Assembly (NCBI GenBank): GCA_020466095.1
Contig: CM035809.1
Location: forward strand, 23,497,942 to 23,561,941
Origin: Chlorops oryzae
Lineage: Eukaryota > Arthropoda > Insecta > Diptera > Chloropidae
DNA: 64,000 nt
Direction of reading: 5' to 3'
Numbering within the stretch: position 1 is the first letter of the stretch; each line of letters starts with the position of its first letter. A model generated the notes under the pieces. The model was not told the DNA's origin. It worked only from the letters and a program-made list of their open reading frames with translations, and did no database searches. This document shows, one piece after another, positions 12,111-23,177 of the stretch. The position numbers and the translations under genes were made by a program.

Positions 12111-12666
12111 ATACGCGCACGGGTTTTATATGGAGCATATATAGAAACGAATTGAGCTGAGTTGAGTTGAGTGTCTAAGAATTGAGTGGTTTCGGTTGGT
12201 GGTAGACTCATAGGAGTTTGTCACTTCTTTCGTGGCTTTTGGCTTCGAATTTTTGGTTTTTCGATTTCAATTTATATTTAGTTATATTATTTTTATTTAT
12301 TTTTTTTTTAATATTTAATTTTTTTTTAAATTATTTTTATTAATTTTTTTATTTTTTTGGCAAAAATAATTTTTTTATTTTCCACATATGGTTATTTCTA
12401 GTAGCATTTTTTCTTTTCTTCTCCAAGTGTTATTATTATTTATGAATAAATTCAGCGATTAGTTTTACTTTCTTTTACCGCAAGATTTTCTTCGAGTTCA
12501 TTTGCGAAATCACTTCCGTTTTCGTTGTCCTTGGTATAATGACCGCCAACAGACGTATGCCGAACAATAAAAACAATGTTCTTTTGTTGTCGCAAAGTGT
12601 GAAGTTTGTGTTTTCATGGCAATCGTGTGGCATTTTTGTTTATTTTGATGACTCGCGCTCTCTAGC

Positions 12667-12668
<2 letters not shown>

Positions 12669-12708
<40 letters not shown>
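12669..12708. repeat. (CT)n microsatellite
   Basis: About 40 bases of uninterrupted or nearly uninterrupted CT, followed by CTTTCTCTCTGCGAGAG. An open frame reads through it but is low complexity. Confidence 0.9.
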
Positions 12709-13365
12709 GCGAGAGTCAGTTAGTCATTTGGTGAACTTTGTGGTGATTTTGATAAAACGAACTACGCTACGAAGCTACAGCCGTCTCATTGAAAACTGAG
12801 GTTCGTGTACGGGATAAAAAGAATAAAATTGTGTTTGTGGAACGTAAGTGAATTGGGATTGCGGCTCTTCAGAAGAGTGGAACGAAAACGATAATACCAA
12901 TGGATGAACTTTATTGTCCTGTCATTGGTGGGACTTATTCATAAAAAAAAACGTCAAGTTAGTCAGCAAAATTGGTTGGTATGTACTTGAGAAATTTCCT
13001 TAAAGGAATGAAATATTTCTGATAGGCACTTGGGTCCATTTTATACCAAATCTTTAGATATTTTTTTTTATTTTATTTTTATAAAGATAATGATCTCAAG
13101 CCTCCACTGATTCTTGGTGAATCCAACGATAATGCTGAATTAGTCTGAACAAAATGTTTAAAATGTGCCAATTGACTCTCGGAGTCAGCCTTGAACAGTA
13201 GACCATACTTTTCCCCTACAAATATTCGGGTACAGACAAAGGGGTACAGTAGGGGTGGCATAGTGCACGACTTTTCGATTTCGATACGCTGTAACCTCTT
13301 ATTTTGTGAGGTTTGGTATAAAAATGCATGAGCCAAAAGCCCCCGAATATTTTCTCTGAACAAAT

Positions 13366-13665
13366 ATGCCACCTATCTCTCCTCCTTAAGGGGGCTCCCA
13401 TACAAAAAAAATATTTTTATAAATTTTCCCCCCACCGTCGTAACTAGCCCCAGAGTGCCCCTAGAGGAGTCAAATGTATGACCGACCCCCATCAACTTTG
13501 TCCACTCTAACATTTTTTTCCAAATACTACTGACACCCTATCTCCCCTCCTTAGGGGTCACCCATACAAAATTACCTTAATTTTATCACAATTTCATACA
13601 AAATGGCTGTCACTACAGTCAAACCCCTCCTAGGGGGATGATATATATGACCGACCCCCATTATT
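13366..13665. repeat. Two-copy direct repeat, ~165 bp unit
   Basis: The block CACC(C)TATCTC-CCTCCTTA-GGGG-(T)C-CCCATACAAA ... TATGACCGACCCCCAT occurs at about 13367-13490 and again at 13532-13661. Diverged, no coding potential; looks like a duplicated piece of an interspersed repeat. Confidence 0.65.
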
Positions 13666-13790
13666 TTTTTACCCCATTTTTGTACCCGGCCCCAAATTTC
13701 TCTCTACGGGCCTGCTTGAATGTATCAAATCCCTATATGTCTTAAAATATTGAACCGGGCAACATGCATACACGCAAAAAAATTGCGCAA

Positions 13791-13848
13791 CTTAATTCTC
13801 GGCCACACTTTTCCAGATCGATTTGAAATTGACCTATAGCACATCTAG
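13791..13848 (-). repeat. Dispersed repeat fragment, copy 2 (reverse)
   Basis: The reverse complement reads GCTATAGGTCAATTTCAAAT, CGATCTGGAAAAGTGTGGCC, GAGAATTAAGTTGCGC, a close match to 7489-7550. Confidence 0.75.
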
Positions 13849-13905
13849 GAAAACTCTATACAGGGATTTGCTTTAATTTTCCAAATACCTTCAGAAACTG
13901 CAGTG

Positions 13906-14137
13906 CATGATACAAGAAAACAAGATAGCGCCACTTCATTACCGCTATTTTGAGGCTCCCTTTGAGAGCCGAAAATTGAGTTTGTGACGTCACTGAGCGA
14001 GAAATTGTTGTTGTTTCCCATGCTATTCAAAAAAGTAAAAAGTTGGTTTAACATGGGAAACAACAACAACGAATCGCGATTTTGAGTTTGTGACGTTTCC
14101 TCTCTCAAGTGGCGCTATCTTGTTTTCTTGTATCATG
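13906..14137. mobile_element. Inverted-repeat element, ~30 bp perfect arms
   Basis: The left end CATGATACAAGAAAACAAGA plus TAGCGCCACTT matches the reverse complement of the right end without mismatch. An inner pair (GTTGTTGTTTCCCATG / CATGGGAAACAACAAC) and two copies of TTGAGTTTGTGACGT lie inside. No open frame of note; the arms are young, the superfamily unknown. Confidence 0.8.
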
Positions 14138-15225
14138 ACCTAACCATGCTGCAGTGGAAATTTTGTTAACATTTTTCATATTGCACAGTGGTGTAAAATA
14201 GTGTAAAGTCATTATTGAATGAAGAAATACTTACGCAACAATAAAATGATCCGAACTGCACAGAAATGTGGAGAAATAATAGCTCTGGAAAGAGAACAAG
14301 GACTTATGGAGAGACCGCCGGTTAATAACTATACCTTTCCGTGACTTACTGCATCCTTATGTGTTAGATGATTTTTAATAGTTTTCCAAAGCACTTTAAT
14401 CATCCCACAACAAAACCTGATTACAACTAGTCTAGTTTGAGTATAGTTCCAAACTGGTCCAAAAACGAAAGCCACGCCCTTTTGTATATATGTATATATA
14501 TTTCATAAATTTATTCATATTTCGTTTTTTTATTTTTTATAAACGTATAATAATAGAGTATGGTATTTTTAATGAAAATGGAGTGATATCATTGTTTCGT
14601 TTAAACATTTTGGAAGGTTTCTAAACAAAATTTTGAGATTTTCCGAATTGTGTTTGAGAAATTTTTTAACAAATATTTCGTGTATGCGACACCATTGTCC
14701 AATTCTTTGAACTCTTGAGTTCTTTGATCGATAAACTGCTATATTCTCAAATTTTTCTAGCCTTCCTTGCATTACTTGTTTTAAAGCAACAATTTTTTTT
14801 TTGTGTATATCACGTATGTCGGTATGTAAGTATTTGACTATAATATAAGAATATTTTAATCATAATAATTTAAGCATAGATATAAGTTTTTCAGGATAAA
14901 TAGTTAAGGAAAAAAAATTTAATCCCAAAACGGCAAAAAAAATAATATTTTTTAACTTCCAACAAATAATAACAAAATCGATTGGAAGAAACTCATTTAT
15001 ATGAAATTTTTAACAGCACCGATTAAGATTTATTTATAATAAGCAATTTAACAAGAAAAAAATAATAATTAACTTACATACAAAAAGCGTTTTTGAATTC
15101 CTTAGATATAAAAACGAACGTCAAAAGGCGCTTGCTTGGCAAAAAAAAAATATAAAAAAATCTATGAAAATGCTGAGAAATTTAGTGCATATGTATGTAT
15201 GTATGTTAGAGAAAATGTTAGTAAA
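14138..15225. other. Gene-less AT-rich stretch
   Basis: No supported gene; AT-rich sequence with short A/T runs and an ATGT microsatellite (15189-15206). Confidence 0.5.
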
Positions 15226-15779
15226 TACCCAGCGGGAAATTATCTCCTGCATGACAAAGTCACCAATGATGTCACCGATGACATATAGGTGGCATTGTCA
15301 TGCATGACATCTTGGAGGACATGTCATCGTGGAGGGATGCTGTTCATGTGCTTGACTCTCATTGGCTACTGAAATTTAAATAAGGTTTTAGCGTCAGTTC
15401 AGCGTTAGCATGAAGTGGCGTAGATGATGAGTGCTCGACTCAGAATCCGAAGACCGCGGGTTCGATGCCTGGCTGAGACGAACAAAAATCGTTAAAAATA
15501 GATTTTTTAAAATTTTCGAAACATTCAAAGAGAGGGCAAAGAAGAGAGAGTTATCAAACTGGTTTCTATAAATTGACATTTAGAGAGAAAAGAGCAATGT
15601 TGCTGCTCTCAAATGCTTTTTTCGCCATCGCATCCCCTAGCATGACAATGTCACCGCTGAAGTCCCTGTCAGTTCCTGATTAAACGTCATACAAAGTGTC
15701 AACGAAAATAGCATGCATTCCGGCTCCGAAGTCACTAAGACATCATCGGGGATGTCCGCGGGACATTTCCCGCTGGGTA
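15226..15779. mobile_element. Non-autonomous TIR element with TA-flanked CCCAGCGGGAAAT ends
   Basis: The left end TA-CCCAGCGGGAAATTA pairs with the reverse-complemented right end TA-CCCAGCGGGAAATGTC. Subterminal words ATGACA / TGTCAT and GATGTC recur in both halves (CATGACAAAGTCACC and GCATGACAATGTCACC). The flanking TA may be a target duplication as for Tc1/mariner-like elements, but no transposase is present. A tRNA-like segment lies in its middle. Confidence 0.75.
15411..15479 (+). other. tRNA-derived sequence inside the TIR element
   Basis: The segment carries an A-box-like TGGCGTAGATGATGAG and a B-box GGTTCGATGCC at 15459-15469 with tRNA-like spacing, and an anticodon-arm remnant CTCGACTCAGAATCCGA. 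One stem base appears missing, and no acceptor stem pairs cleanly. I therefore read it as a tRNA-related (SINE-type) relic rather than a functional tRNA. Confidence 0.5.
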
Positions 15780-16912
15780 TGTATTTTTTTGTTTGTTAAT
15801 GTATTCGTGATTCGGAGTCAGGATCATCGTAATGAGCTGTTGTTAAATATATTAAAGAGTTTGTTTCTCATATATTTCGGACTCATTCGGAGTCAATTTT
15901 CGGACCGTTAAATTTTTTTTTTAATTTCGGACTCATTTTGGTCGTCGTATTTGAGTATACCGTTATTTCATAGTTTTTTTCTATTTAATTTCGGACTCAT
16001 TTTGGCGTCGTGATTCTGAAGATCATATTTTCTACATAAGTATTTCGTAAATCATTTCGGAGTAGTTTTTTTTCTATTTAGGACTCATTTCGGAGTTACT
16101 TTTCGGGCCGTTTCATTTTTTAAAAATTTCGGACTCATTTTGGGGTCATAATTCTGAGACTCGTATGTTCTACTTATTTCCAGCTAATTTCGGAGTTAAA
16201 TATCTGAATGAACATATTATTCGCCACATATTTCGGAATCTTTTTGGCATCATTTTTCTGAGCGCCATATTTTCCATATTTCGTGCTCGTTTCGGAGTCA
16301 TTTTTCTGCAGCATTTTTTTTTTTTTTTATTGCTAAATTTCGGACTCCTTTCGGGCTCATACAGAGGTTCACACCTAAAATTATTGCTGGAAATTGTATA
16401 ATGTAATACTTGTAGAAATCTCCTGCGGCATGATTTTTTTTTATTGGGCATATTTTCTGCATATTTCGGACTCATTTCGGAATAATTTTTCTGAGACTGA
16501 TATTTTCTCCTTATTTCAACCTCAATTCGAAGTTATCCATCTGAGCCTTTTATTCGCCACATGTTTTGAAATTGGGGGGGACTCATGGTTTTGAATCCCA
16601 TGAAGACATTCTACGTATTTCGGACTCATTTCAGAGTCATGTTTGCGAGCCTCATGTTTTCTAAACATATCAGACTCATTTCGGAGTGATTTTTCTGAGC
16701 GTTTTATTTTTGAAAATTTCGGACTCATTTTGGGGTCATAATTCTGAGACTATTTTCTATTATTGCAGTCATTTCGGAGTTTAATATCTGAACATATTAT
16801 TCGCCACATATTTCGGAATCTTTTTGGCATCATTTTTCGAGCGCCATATTTTCGACATATTTCGTGCTCGTTTCGGAGTCATTTTTCTGCGTAGTTTTTT
16901 TTTTTTTTTTTT
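15780..16912. repeat. Degenerate tandem array built on ATTTCGGACTCATTTCGGAGT
   Basis: The words TTTCGGACTCATTT, TTTCGGAGT and TTTTTCTGAG recur dozens of times in direct orientation with drifting spacing of roughly 30-75 bases. A longer block (ATTTCGGACTCATTTTGGGG through TCATTTTTCTGC plus poly-T) at about 16125-16330 is repeated at about 16718-16910, so there is a higher-order duplication ~593 bases apart. Both ends abut the TIR element and a poly-T run. Confidence 0.8.
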
Positions 16913-17632
16913 AATGCCAATTAAAAGGTTAAATTCGTCGCCTGCGGGAGCCAAAAATCCGGAAAATTATTTTGAGAACAATTGGACACTTTGAGCAAGC
17001 ACTAAACGACACATCGGGCTCTACAGTGTCTTAAGAGCCACAAACAGAAAGTAGTTTAAAAGTTAGTATTTTGAAAATTCAAAAATTTAATTAATTTTAA
17101 TTTTGAATTCCAAAAAGCACCAATGAAATGACATGGAAGAACATGCAAATGTTAGTTGAAGCAACTGAAGGAAATGAATTATTAGAGAAGAAGATGAAGC
17201 TTAAATGTCTAAGTAGCTTAGCTTATTACATTTTCACTTTGCACTTGATTTTTTCATTTTTAATTTACAATCTTATTTTGTGCATATTCTGTATTTACAA
17301 GTGCATTTGATTAAAATAAAAATTAAGCTTAATTTTGAATACTTTGACACATTTTGTTTTTATTTTTGTTTGTTTTTAGAAAATGAATTCTTCTGAGGGA
17401 TTTTTAAAGTGTTAAATTTTTTTTGGTAATTTTTCCTTGAACCTTTTTATCGATTCTCAGGCGTAACTACTTAAGCAGATATTTGAGAGCGTCATGTTAT
17501 AATTGAGAGAAGTGGCTTATGGTTTATAGAAGAGAATATAATTAAGAATTGTAATACAAATTCTCAGACCGAAATTTGTTGTTCAAAAGCTTTGAGCTCA
17601 TTTGGCCGATTTTCCTTATTTGCGTAAAACAT

Positions 17633-17872
17633 TAGTGGTATTCAAGCAGCTGTGGAAATTGAAGTGTGCAAATTTTGCACCAGAAAATTTTGCCCTTTTG
17701 TATGAACGATCCTGCGAAGAACGAGTGCAAAACTTGTGCGCCAGATTTTGCCCATCAAAATCGATGTGCAATATTTGCCCGGCCGTGGAATTTTTTTTTC
17801 CATACAAACAAATTTGCACAACCGGAAAATTTGCGAGGGTGCAAAAATTGCACACCTGCTTGAATCCCACTA
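17633..17872. mobile_element. MITE, TIR TAGTGGKATTCAAGCAGSTGTG
   Basis: The left end TAGTGGTATTCAAGCAGCTG matches the reverse-complemented right end TAGTGGGATTCAAGCAGGTG, followed by TGTGC/AATTTTTG arms. The interior repeats GCAAATTTTGC-like words; it has no transposase. Confidence 0.75.
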
Positions 17873-18375
17873 TTATTTTCATTCTTATTGCAAAATTTTA
17901 GGAATTAAAAATTAAATAAATATAAATATAGGTACCTATATAAACTTAATAAATAAAAAATTACACTTCTCTGACAACCTCGGTGGTGTAAAGAACGTCA
18001 AAAAATAGCGCTCGGAAAAGATAAGAAGAGGAATCTTCAAATAAGAACAGTGTCCAGACTATTCAAAGGTAAACCTGATTCATTCCTCCTCCATTTGTAT
18101 ATCAATTTAAGCTTTCTTGGGTTCTGAAAAACAGCGGGAAAAATTAGGAATCTAACCGTAATCGTACTGTTAGCGAGAAGGTCCCTGGGGAGCTTTTTCA
18201 TTTTTAAACTGAAATTACTCCTTGACGGCTCAGAGGAAGTGTAACTCTCGGCACCCAAATGTATTCAGAGAAGTTTTGTCAAAAATCGTTATATTTCGGC
18301 CTACTGGGTATTTAAATACTATAGTGGCCACAGAGGCGATGCTTTACAGTAGCTCAAATTGTAAGCAATGCTTTA

Positions 18376-18480
18376 AACCTTTCCCGCCTACTGGGACAAT
18401 ACGTCCCACTCAGTTAAAACTTGATTTTTTCTATTGGGACATATGTGTCCCATCAAAAACTGTTATTGGTATATATATCC
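18376..18480. mobile_element. Possible piggyBac-like terminus
   Basis: After TTAA (18374-18377) the sequence reads ACCTTTCCCGCCTACTGGGA, followed by paired GGGAC-ATACGTCCCA and GGGACATATGTGTCCCAT palindromes, a layout that recalls ends of piggyBac-type elements. The opposite end was not found, so the call is tentative. Confidence 0.35.
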
Positions 18481-18956
18481 CAGGATAACCGAAGGAAATT
18501 CGAAATTTTTGTGTGTGCAGAACTTGTTTTTTTTTTTTGCTCCTTTATCCATGTTGGCGAGCGTGAAGACCGCAAGTAACACCAATTTTTAGCGAGCGTG
18601 AAGACCGCGAGTAATGCCGATAAATGCAGAACTGTCAAAAAGGAAAACGTCAATTGTGAACCAAAGACGAAAATCGGTCTTTCCGTTGCCGCTCGCCAAA
18701 GGAAGAAGGTCGACGAAGTAAGGAGAATTTTTAATCATGTCTAATTTTTTAAATTGTTATTGTTTGTTCTATTTTTTCTCTAGAGAAATAAACCGTCGTA
18801 AGTTTGTAATAAAATCGATGATTTAATTTCCCGGCGAGTTCTGATTTCTTGTCCATTTCTGCAATCAGTTTTTCAAAACATTGCCTGCGTTTCAGGAAAA
18901 AACTCCGGCGCCAAAGGGTAAGTGCAAAAATATGCTGACGAAGTATTTAACGCATT

Positions 18957-19060
18957 CAGTAGCGTACTGAGGGGGGTCGGGAAGGGGGCAGACGCCCCGT
19001 GCGCCAAATCATATTTCAATTTTTATGAAGGTATTTTTATTGAAGCCGGTTGAAGGGGCA
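18957..19060. mobile_element. One-ended copy of the CAGTRGCGTAGYGAG MITE
   Basis: Starts CAGTAGCGTACTGAGGGGGG and shares the internal words GGGGGCAG, CGCCCCG, GCGCCAAATCATATTTCAA and TTTTATGAAGGTATTTTTAT with 10440-10604. It breaks off after GAAGGGGCATG, so the right arm is missing. Confidence 0.75.
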
Positions 19061-19269
19061 TGTTATAGTTTGAAAACTAGTGGACCGATCGAGATCAATT
19101 TTATAATTTTAGATTGGGGAAAGTATCCTTTATTCTAAAGTAGCCTAATTTTTGGAAATATTGTTGTTGGTATTGCAATTTAAAATGTGAGATTTTAATT
19201 TGCTTTTTTCTTCCATTAACCAATTTTCTCTTTAGGTAAACGCAGATGTGGATCGACCATTGATTGCAT

Positions 19270-19704
19270 TGCTACCAATCTTAAAGAAGAAGTGATCAAA
19301 ATTGTGTGCAAAATAAAGATGGCTACCGAAGGTAAATGTGGTCAGAGACCACTTAGTTATCCCGAACGGGCGATAAACAGAAAGGAGATGCTAGATACCG
19401 AGACACCAGCAATAAAAATTCAAGCTGATTTGGCAAATAAATACATAAGTGTCGATGGAAAAATTCCACCGCGCAAAGCCAAAGCAGAAACTGAATTCAA
19501 AGCTCATGTTCATAAAGATCCTCTTGCAGCGCTCTGTACATCACTGAGGAATTACATTCACGAGATTGGAGCGTATCCTTTTTATGTTTTTTTTTTCTCA
19601 TCAATGGAGCAACTTCAACTATACAATACGTATTGCCAATCCAATATAGACAACAGCACGGTTATGATTGACAGGGAGGACTACGAAAAAGATAACTCGT
19701 CCTG
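19270..19704 (+). pseudogene. Fragment of a transposon-like protein, unrecognised
   Basis: An open frame of ~140 residues, with a plausible splice acceptor upstream (CTTTAG, ~19235), carries the phrase YPFYVFFFSSMEQLQLYN. I associate this type of phrase with the region just before the first catalytic Asp of insect DDE-type transposases, but no DATGS-type motif follows. The frame ends just before copia-like sequence begins. Upstream small frames (18.6-18.9 kb) have two direct copies of GCGAGCGTGAAGACCGC. Identity is inference; it looks like a dead element interrupted by another. Confidence 0.3.
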
Positions 19705-19879
19705 ATGGCTCCGTATCAGGACGCATCTTGTTATATGCGTGCGTGATTCATACTGGACTAAAGCAAATAGGAGTATATCAAATGATTTCGGAACGCCACG
19801 ACATATTTCACATTGGCTTCGGAATTCGACATTATTAGGGCCACGTCCACCCAAAGAAGTTGTATCGGATGACAGATTA

Positions 19880-20795
19880 TTGATGATTTGATGATTATAG
19901 CATGCCAAAACAAGTCGAATTTACATCGAATTAAGGACATGATTTCAAAGAAATTTGATTGTGTCGATAAGGGTCCACTAAATTTATTTTTGGGAATGAA
20001 AATAGAACGAGATAGTGACGGTGGTGACATAAGGATAGGACAGGAACAATACATTAAAGATTTAATGAAAATATGCGGCATTGATGATTGCAGACTAGCG
20101 TCAAATCCTTTAGATGCAGGATTTCAAGTTATATGCAACAAAGAAGAATGTAAAGCTGTCAATCCTAAGGTCTACCAGTCTCTAATTGGTACGTTCAATG
20201 TGGTTGGAACTAACTACTCGCATTCTGTAGCAAAGCAGGATCAAAGAAAGGCTGAACCCCATACCGAATACATGGCTGGTGCTAAGGATGTGTTGAGATA
20301 CTTAGCTGCAACGATGTCTAAGAAATTGCATTTCCGTGCATCTGGTGAAGCATTACGAGGATATGTTGACGCTGACTGGGTGGTGATAGAGTTGACAGAA
20401 AATCTTTAACAGGGTTTGTTTTCTTTTTGGCAGGTGGGCCAATCTCTTGGAAATCGGAGAAGCAGCAATGTGTAGCACTCAGCAGTACTGAGGCTGAATA
20501 TATAGCTTTGTGTACTGCAGCTAAAGAAGCAGTTCATCTACGTCGTTTAATAACTGAAATTGGATGTGGAGTTAAAGGGAACTTTAGTTTATTTGGTGAC
20601 AATTTAAGTGCTCAAAATTTGGCAAAAAACATCCAGTTTACCACAATAGAAGAAAGCATATTGATATTAGGTATCATTATGTTAGAAAATAATTAAGTCA
20701 GGTCATATTGAATTGAAGTATATATCTACGGAAAATATGATAGCAGATGTGCTTACGAAAAATTTAGCAAAACTAAACACAATGTATTTATGAGA
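19880..20795 (+). mobile_element. Copia-type LTR retrotransposon remnant (RT 3' part and RNase H)
   Basis: The frame at 19888-20408 translates to the distal part of a Ty1/copia reverse transcriptase (LFLGMKIERD, IGQEQYIKDLM, the VLRYLAATM-type connection, YVDADW). After a break the next frame (20427-20693) shows the RNase H signature (KQQCVALSSTEAEYIAL, DNLSAQNLAKN). Further on IADVLTKNLAKLN, the usual copia C-terminus, is readable in another frame. The gag, protease, integrase and proximal RT regions are missing, and at least two frame breaks are present. It is a truncated, dead copy; Drosophila copia-like families share this order of domains. Confidence 0.85.
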
Positions 20796-20849
20796 TTGTT
20801 AAATTTGTACTGAAACTTAAGCTTTTTATGAACACTCGATTTGGAAGGG

Positions 20850-21290
20850 TGTTGACAATGTATCCAATACTCATCTATTGCAACCAAATTGCGTATTTTG
20901 CGGCAAGTTTCAGATTGAATTTTTGTATTGAGTTTTCTATTTAATATAACGCTTAATAGTAATTAAATGTTCTTCTTTTTTATCAAGTCTCGATTGAAAA
21001 TCCTATTTAAACACTGGCATTCGAATGTCTCAATTTGCCAGGCAACCAAAATTTTCACATCACTTCGTATTGTGTTTGCGTGGGTTTTACACAGCTTGAC
21101 TGTTTGTTTACAATACCTGTGACGTCACTTTGCCAAATGAGCGTTTTTGCGGCACATTGCTAAAATTCAATTATTTGTTGCGGTTTTCTATTTAAATACG
21201 TAGTAGAATTTAAAGTGTTCGCTCGAGTAAATAATCCTATTTAATCACTGGCTTATGTGGCTCAAATAGTGGCCCAGCCATCCAAAATAG
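20850..21290 (+). repeat. Possible 3' LTR region of the copia remnant
   Basis: A purine tract (TTGGAAGGG) followed by TGTTGACAATG right after the copia C-terminus is the expected polypurine-tract/LTR boundary. Two diverged direct copies of TTTTCTATTTAA ... AATCCTATTTAA-CACTGGC lie at 20.93-21.02 kb and 21.18-21.26 kb. No matching 5' LTR is present in the window, so the right boundary is unknown. Confidence 0.4.
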
Positions 21291-23177
21291 AACAAAAATG
21301 GAGGTGGAGAAAGTGAATTATGGTCTCATATTGGCTCAATTTTCTGGACATTAGACTAAATTCATTTTTAAATTCAATTAACATTAATTCGATTATATAT
21401 GTAGTTTATAAAGGTAATATATAAGCGGCCTGAGGATTAACTGAGAAACCAGAAAACTAAAGTCCGATCTGTCCTAACAAATTATCATTGTCATATAAAG
21501 AATGAAATGTAAGCTCGAATAAAATGTGGAATTCATTCCTGAGAATTATATGAAAAATTTGAACGGGTCGAATAAAAAATTAAACAATCAAAATATATAT
21601 ATATATAAATATGTATGTATAAATATAGGTACTTAATATGTCATATAACTTCAAAATAATTAAATGAATACTTCTAAATAAAATGTAAACAAAAATTTGA
21701 AAAAATAATTATCACAAATACTGCTGAAAATAGAGGAAAATAGTGTTTGCCCAATCAAAGACTAAATATTTAAACTTAAGCCGTAAATCATCGGAAAAGG
21801 AAAGAAAAAGGACCCCACATTTTTTTTTTATAGATATATCAAACAGATATTTTAGGCGGGTGCTTGCAATTTTAAAGAGTATTATAGCTTAGGGTTTCTT
21901 ACAGAAGTAATATTAATAAATTATTCCGTGCTTCTGATAGCTTATCACTTTGAGGAAGTCAAATGCCAGAAAGCTTTGAGAATTTTATTCCCTTTAAAGA
22001 CAACATATCTATCAGCACATGTGCTTGCCTCTTGTGATTATGCTTGAATAATTTTCAAAACGTATAACTTTTTTTGTACTGCGAATACATTCGACCTTTG
22101 ATTTTTTTGTAGGCAAAAACTATTTTTCCCATTAATATATTTTATCCCTGAAATAATATCAAATAAATATCACATAACTATTTGGCAAACTAAAGCAACT
22201 TAAACAATACATCTAAATATTTGCACATGAAAAGGTTTGAAAGTTCAGGAAATTTATACAAACTTCTTTCTTCCGTAATGATCAATATATAGGTACTATA
22301 GATTGGTGTATAGAAAAAAGCACCACTAAATTCTTGCCAAGAAATATCATAGATATCTACACCAACTTAAAAAAAGAAACGAATTTACTTTTTAATAAAT
22401 TATCTCTAAGAAGAGACAACGTTTGGGATGCCATATGAATACCCTTCGAACTCATAAGGAAATTATAAAAGAAAAATATTTATATTTCTAATACATACTA
22501 TTTAACATATAGATTATTTTTCTATTTTGAAGTTTTTGGAATTTCCGAGTTGGAAATAAAAAAAAAAATAAGTTCAACCTTTTACAGTGAAACCTAAGTT
22601 AGCAAAAATCTTAAGGCATTGCCGAGTTTTTTTGATATTGCAAGCTTTGTGCGAGTCAAAGTTTGAATATCTGAAAAGTTCGGAGATGAAAATAAAATAA
22701 TGATTTAATGCCATGCAATAAATATAGTTCTATATCTAAGGTTTCACTGTATGTCAGATTGATATTGTCTACAATATTTTTGCGCGCGCTTAAAACTAAT
22801 CACAAGGCTCTTTTTTCTTTGTTGTTTTCTTTTTAACATAAATGATTTGCTTACAGGTTATTGCATGAAGGATGAAGTGTATATGAACTTCAGAAGAACA
22901 AAATCAAAAGCACAAAGTTTCTTTAACTATTTCATTGCAAAAATATATAGCGTATAACTTTTAGTTGCTTAGGGACTTAGGTGTTAAGGTATTCTTTGGA
23001 ATATTTTGATACTTCTAGCAAGTTTTTATATATGTTCGAATACTTTTCGAAAAATAAGCGCATACCCATTCATATATATTTCCTTTTCTTCTTATAAATA
23101 TTATATATAGTCTTTATATTGTATATGTGTAGTTGATGCGTCTTTTATAGAAATAAAGTGCTTTAAGCCTATTTACC
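21291..23177. other. Gene-less AT-rich stretch; probable 3'UTR of the PH gene at its right end
   Basis: No supported gene. Very AT-rich, with no reading frame of note. The last few hundred bases follow the stop codon of the minus-strand PH gene at 23178 and may be its 3' untranslated region. Confidence 0.5.

Noticed and set aside
15411..15479. Functional tRNA gene
   Set aside because: A and B boxes are present but the acceptor stem does not pair, the anticodon stem lacks a base, and it sits inside a mobile element.
16165..16728. Frames of 66-101 codons on both strands in the TTTCGGACTC array
   Set aside because: Products are repeats of the same few residues; a by-product of the tandem array.
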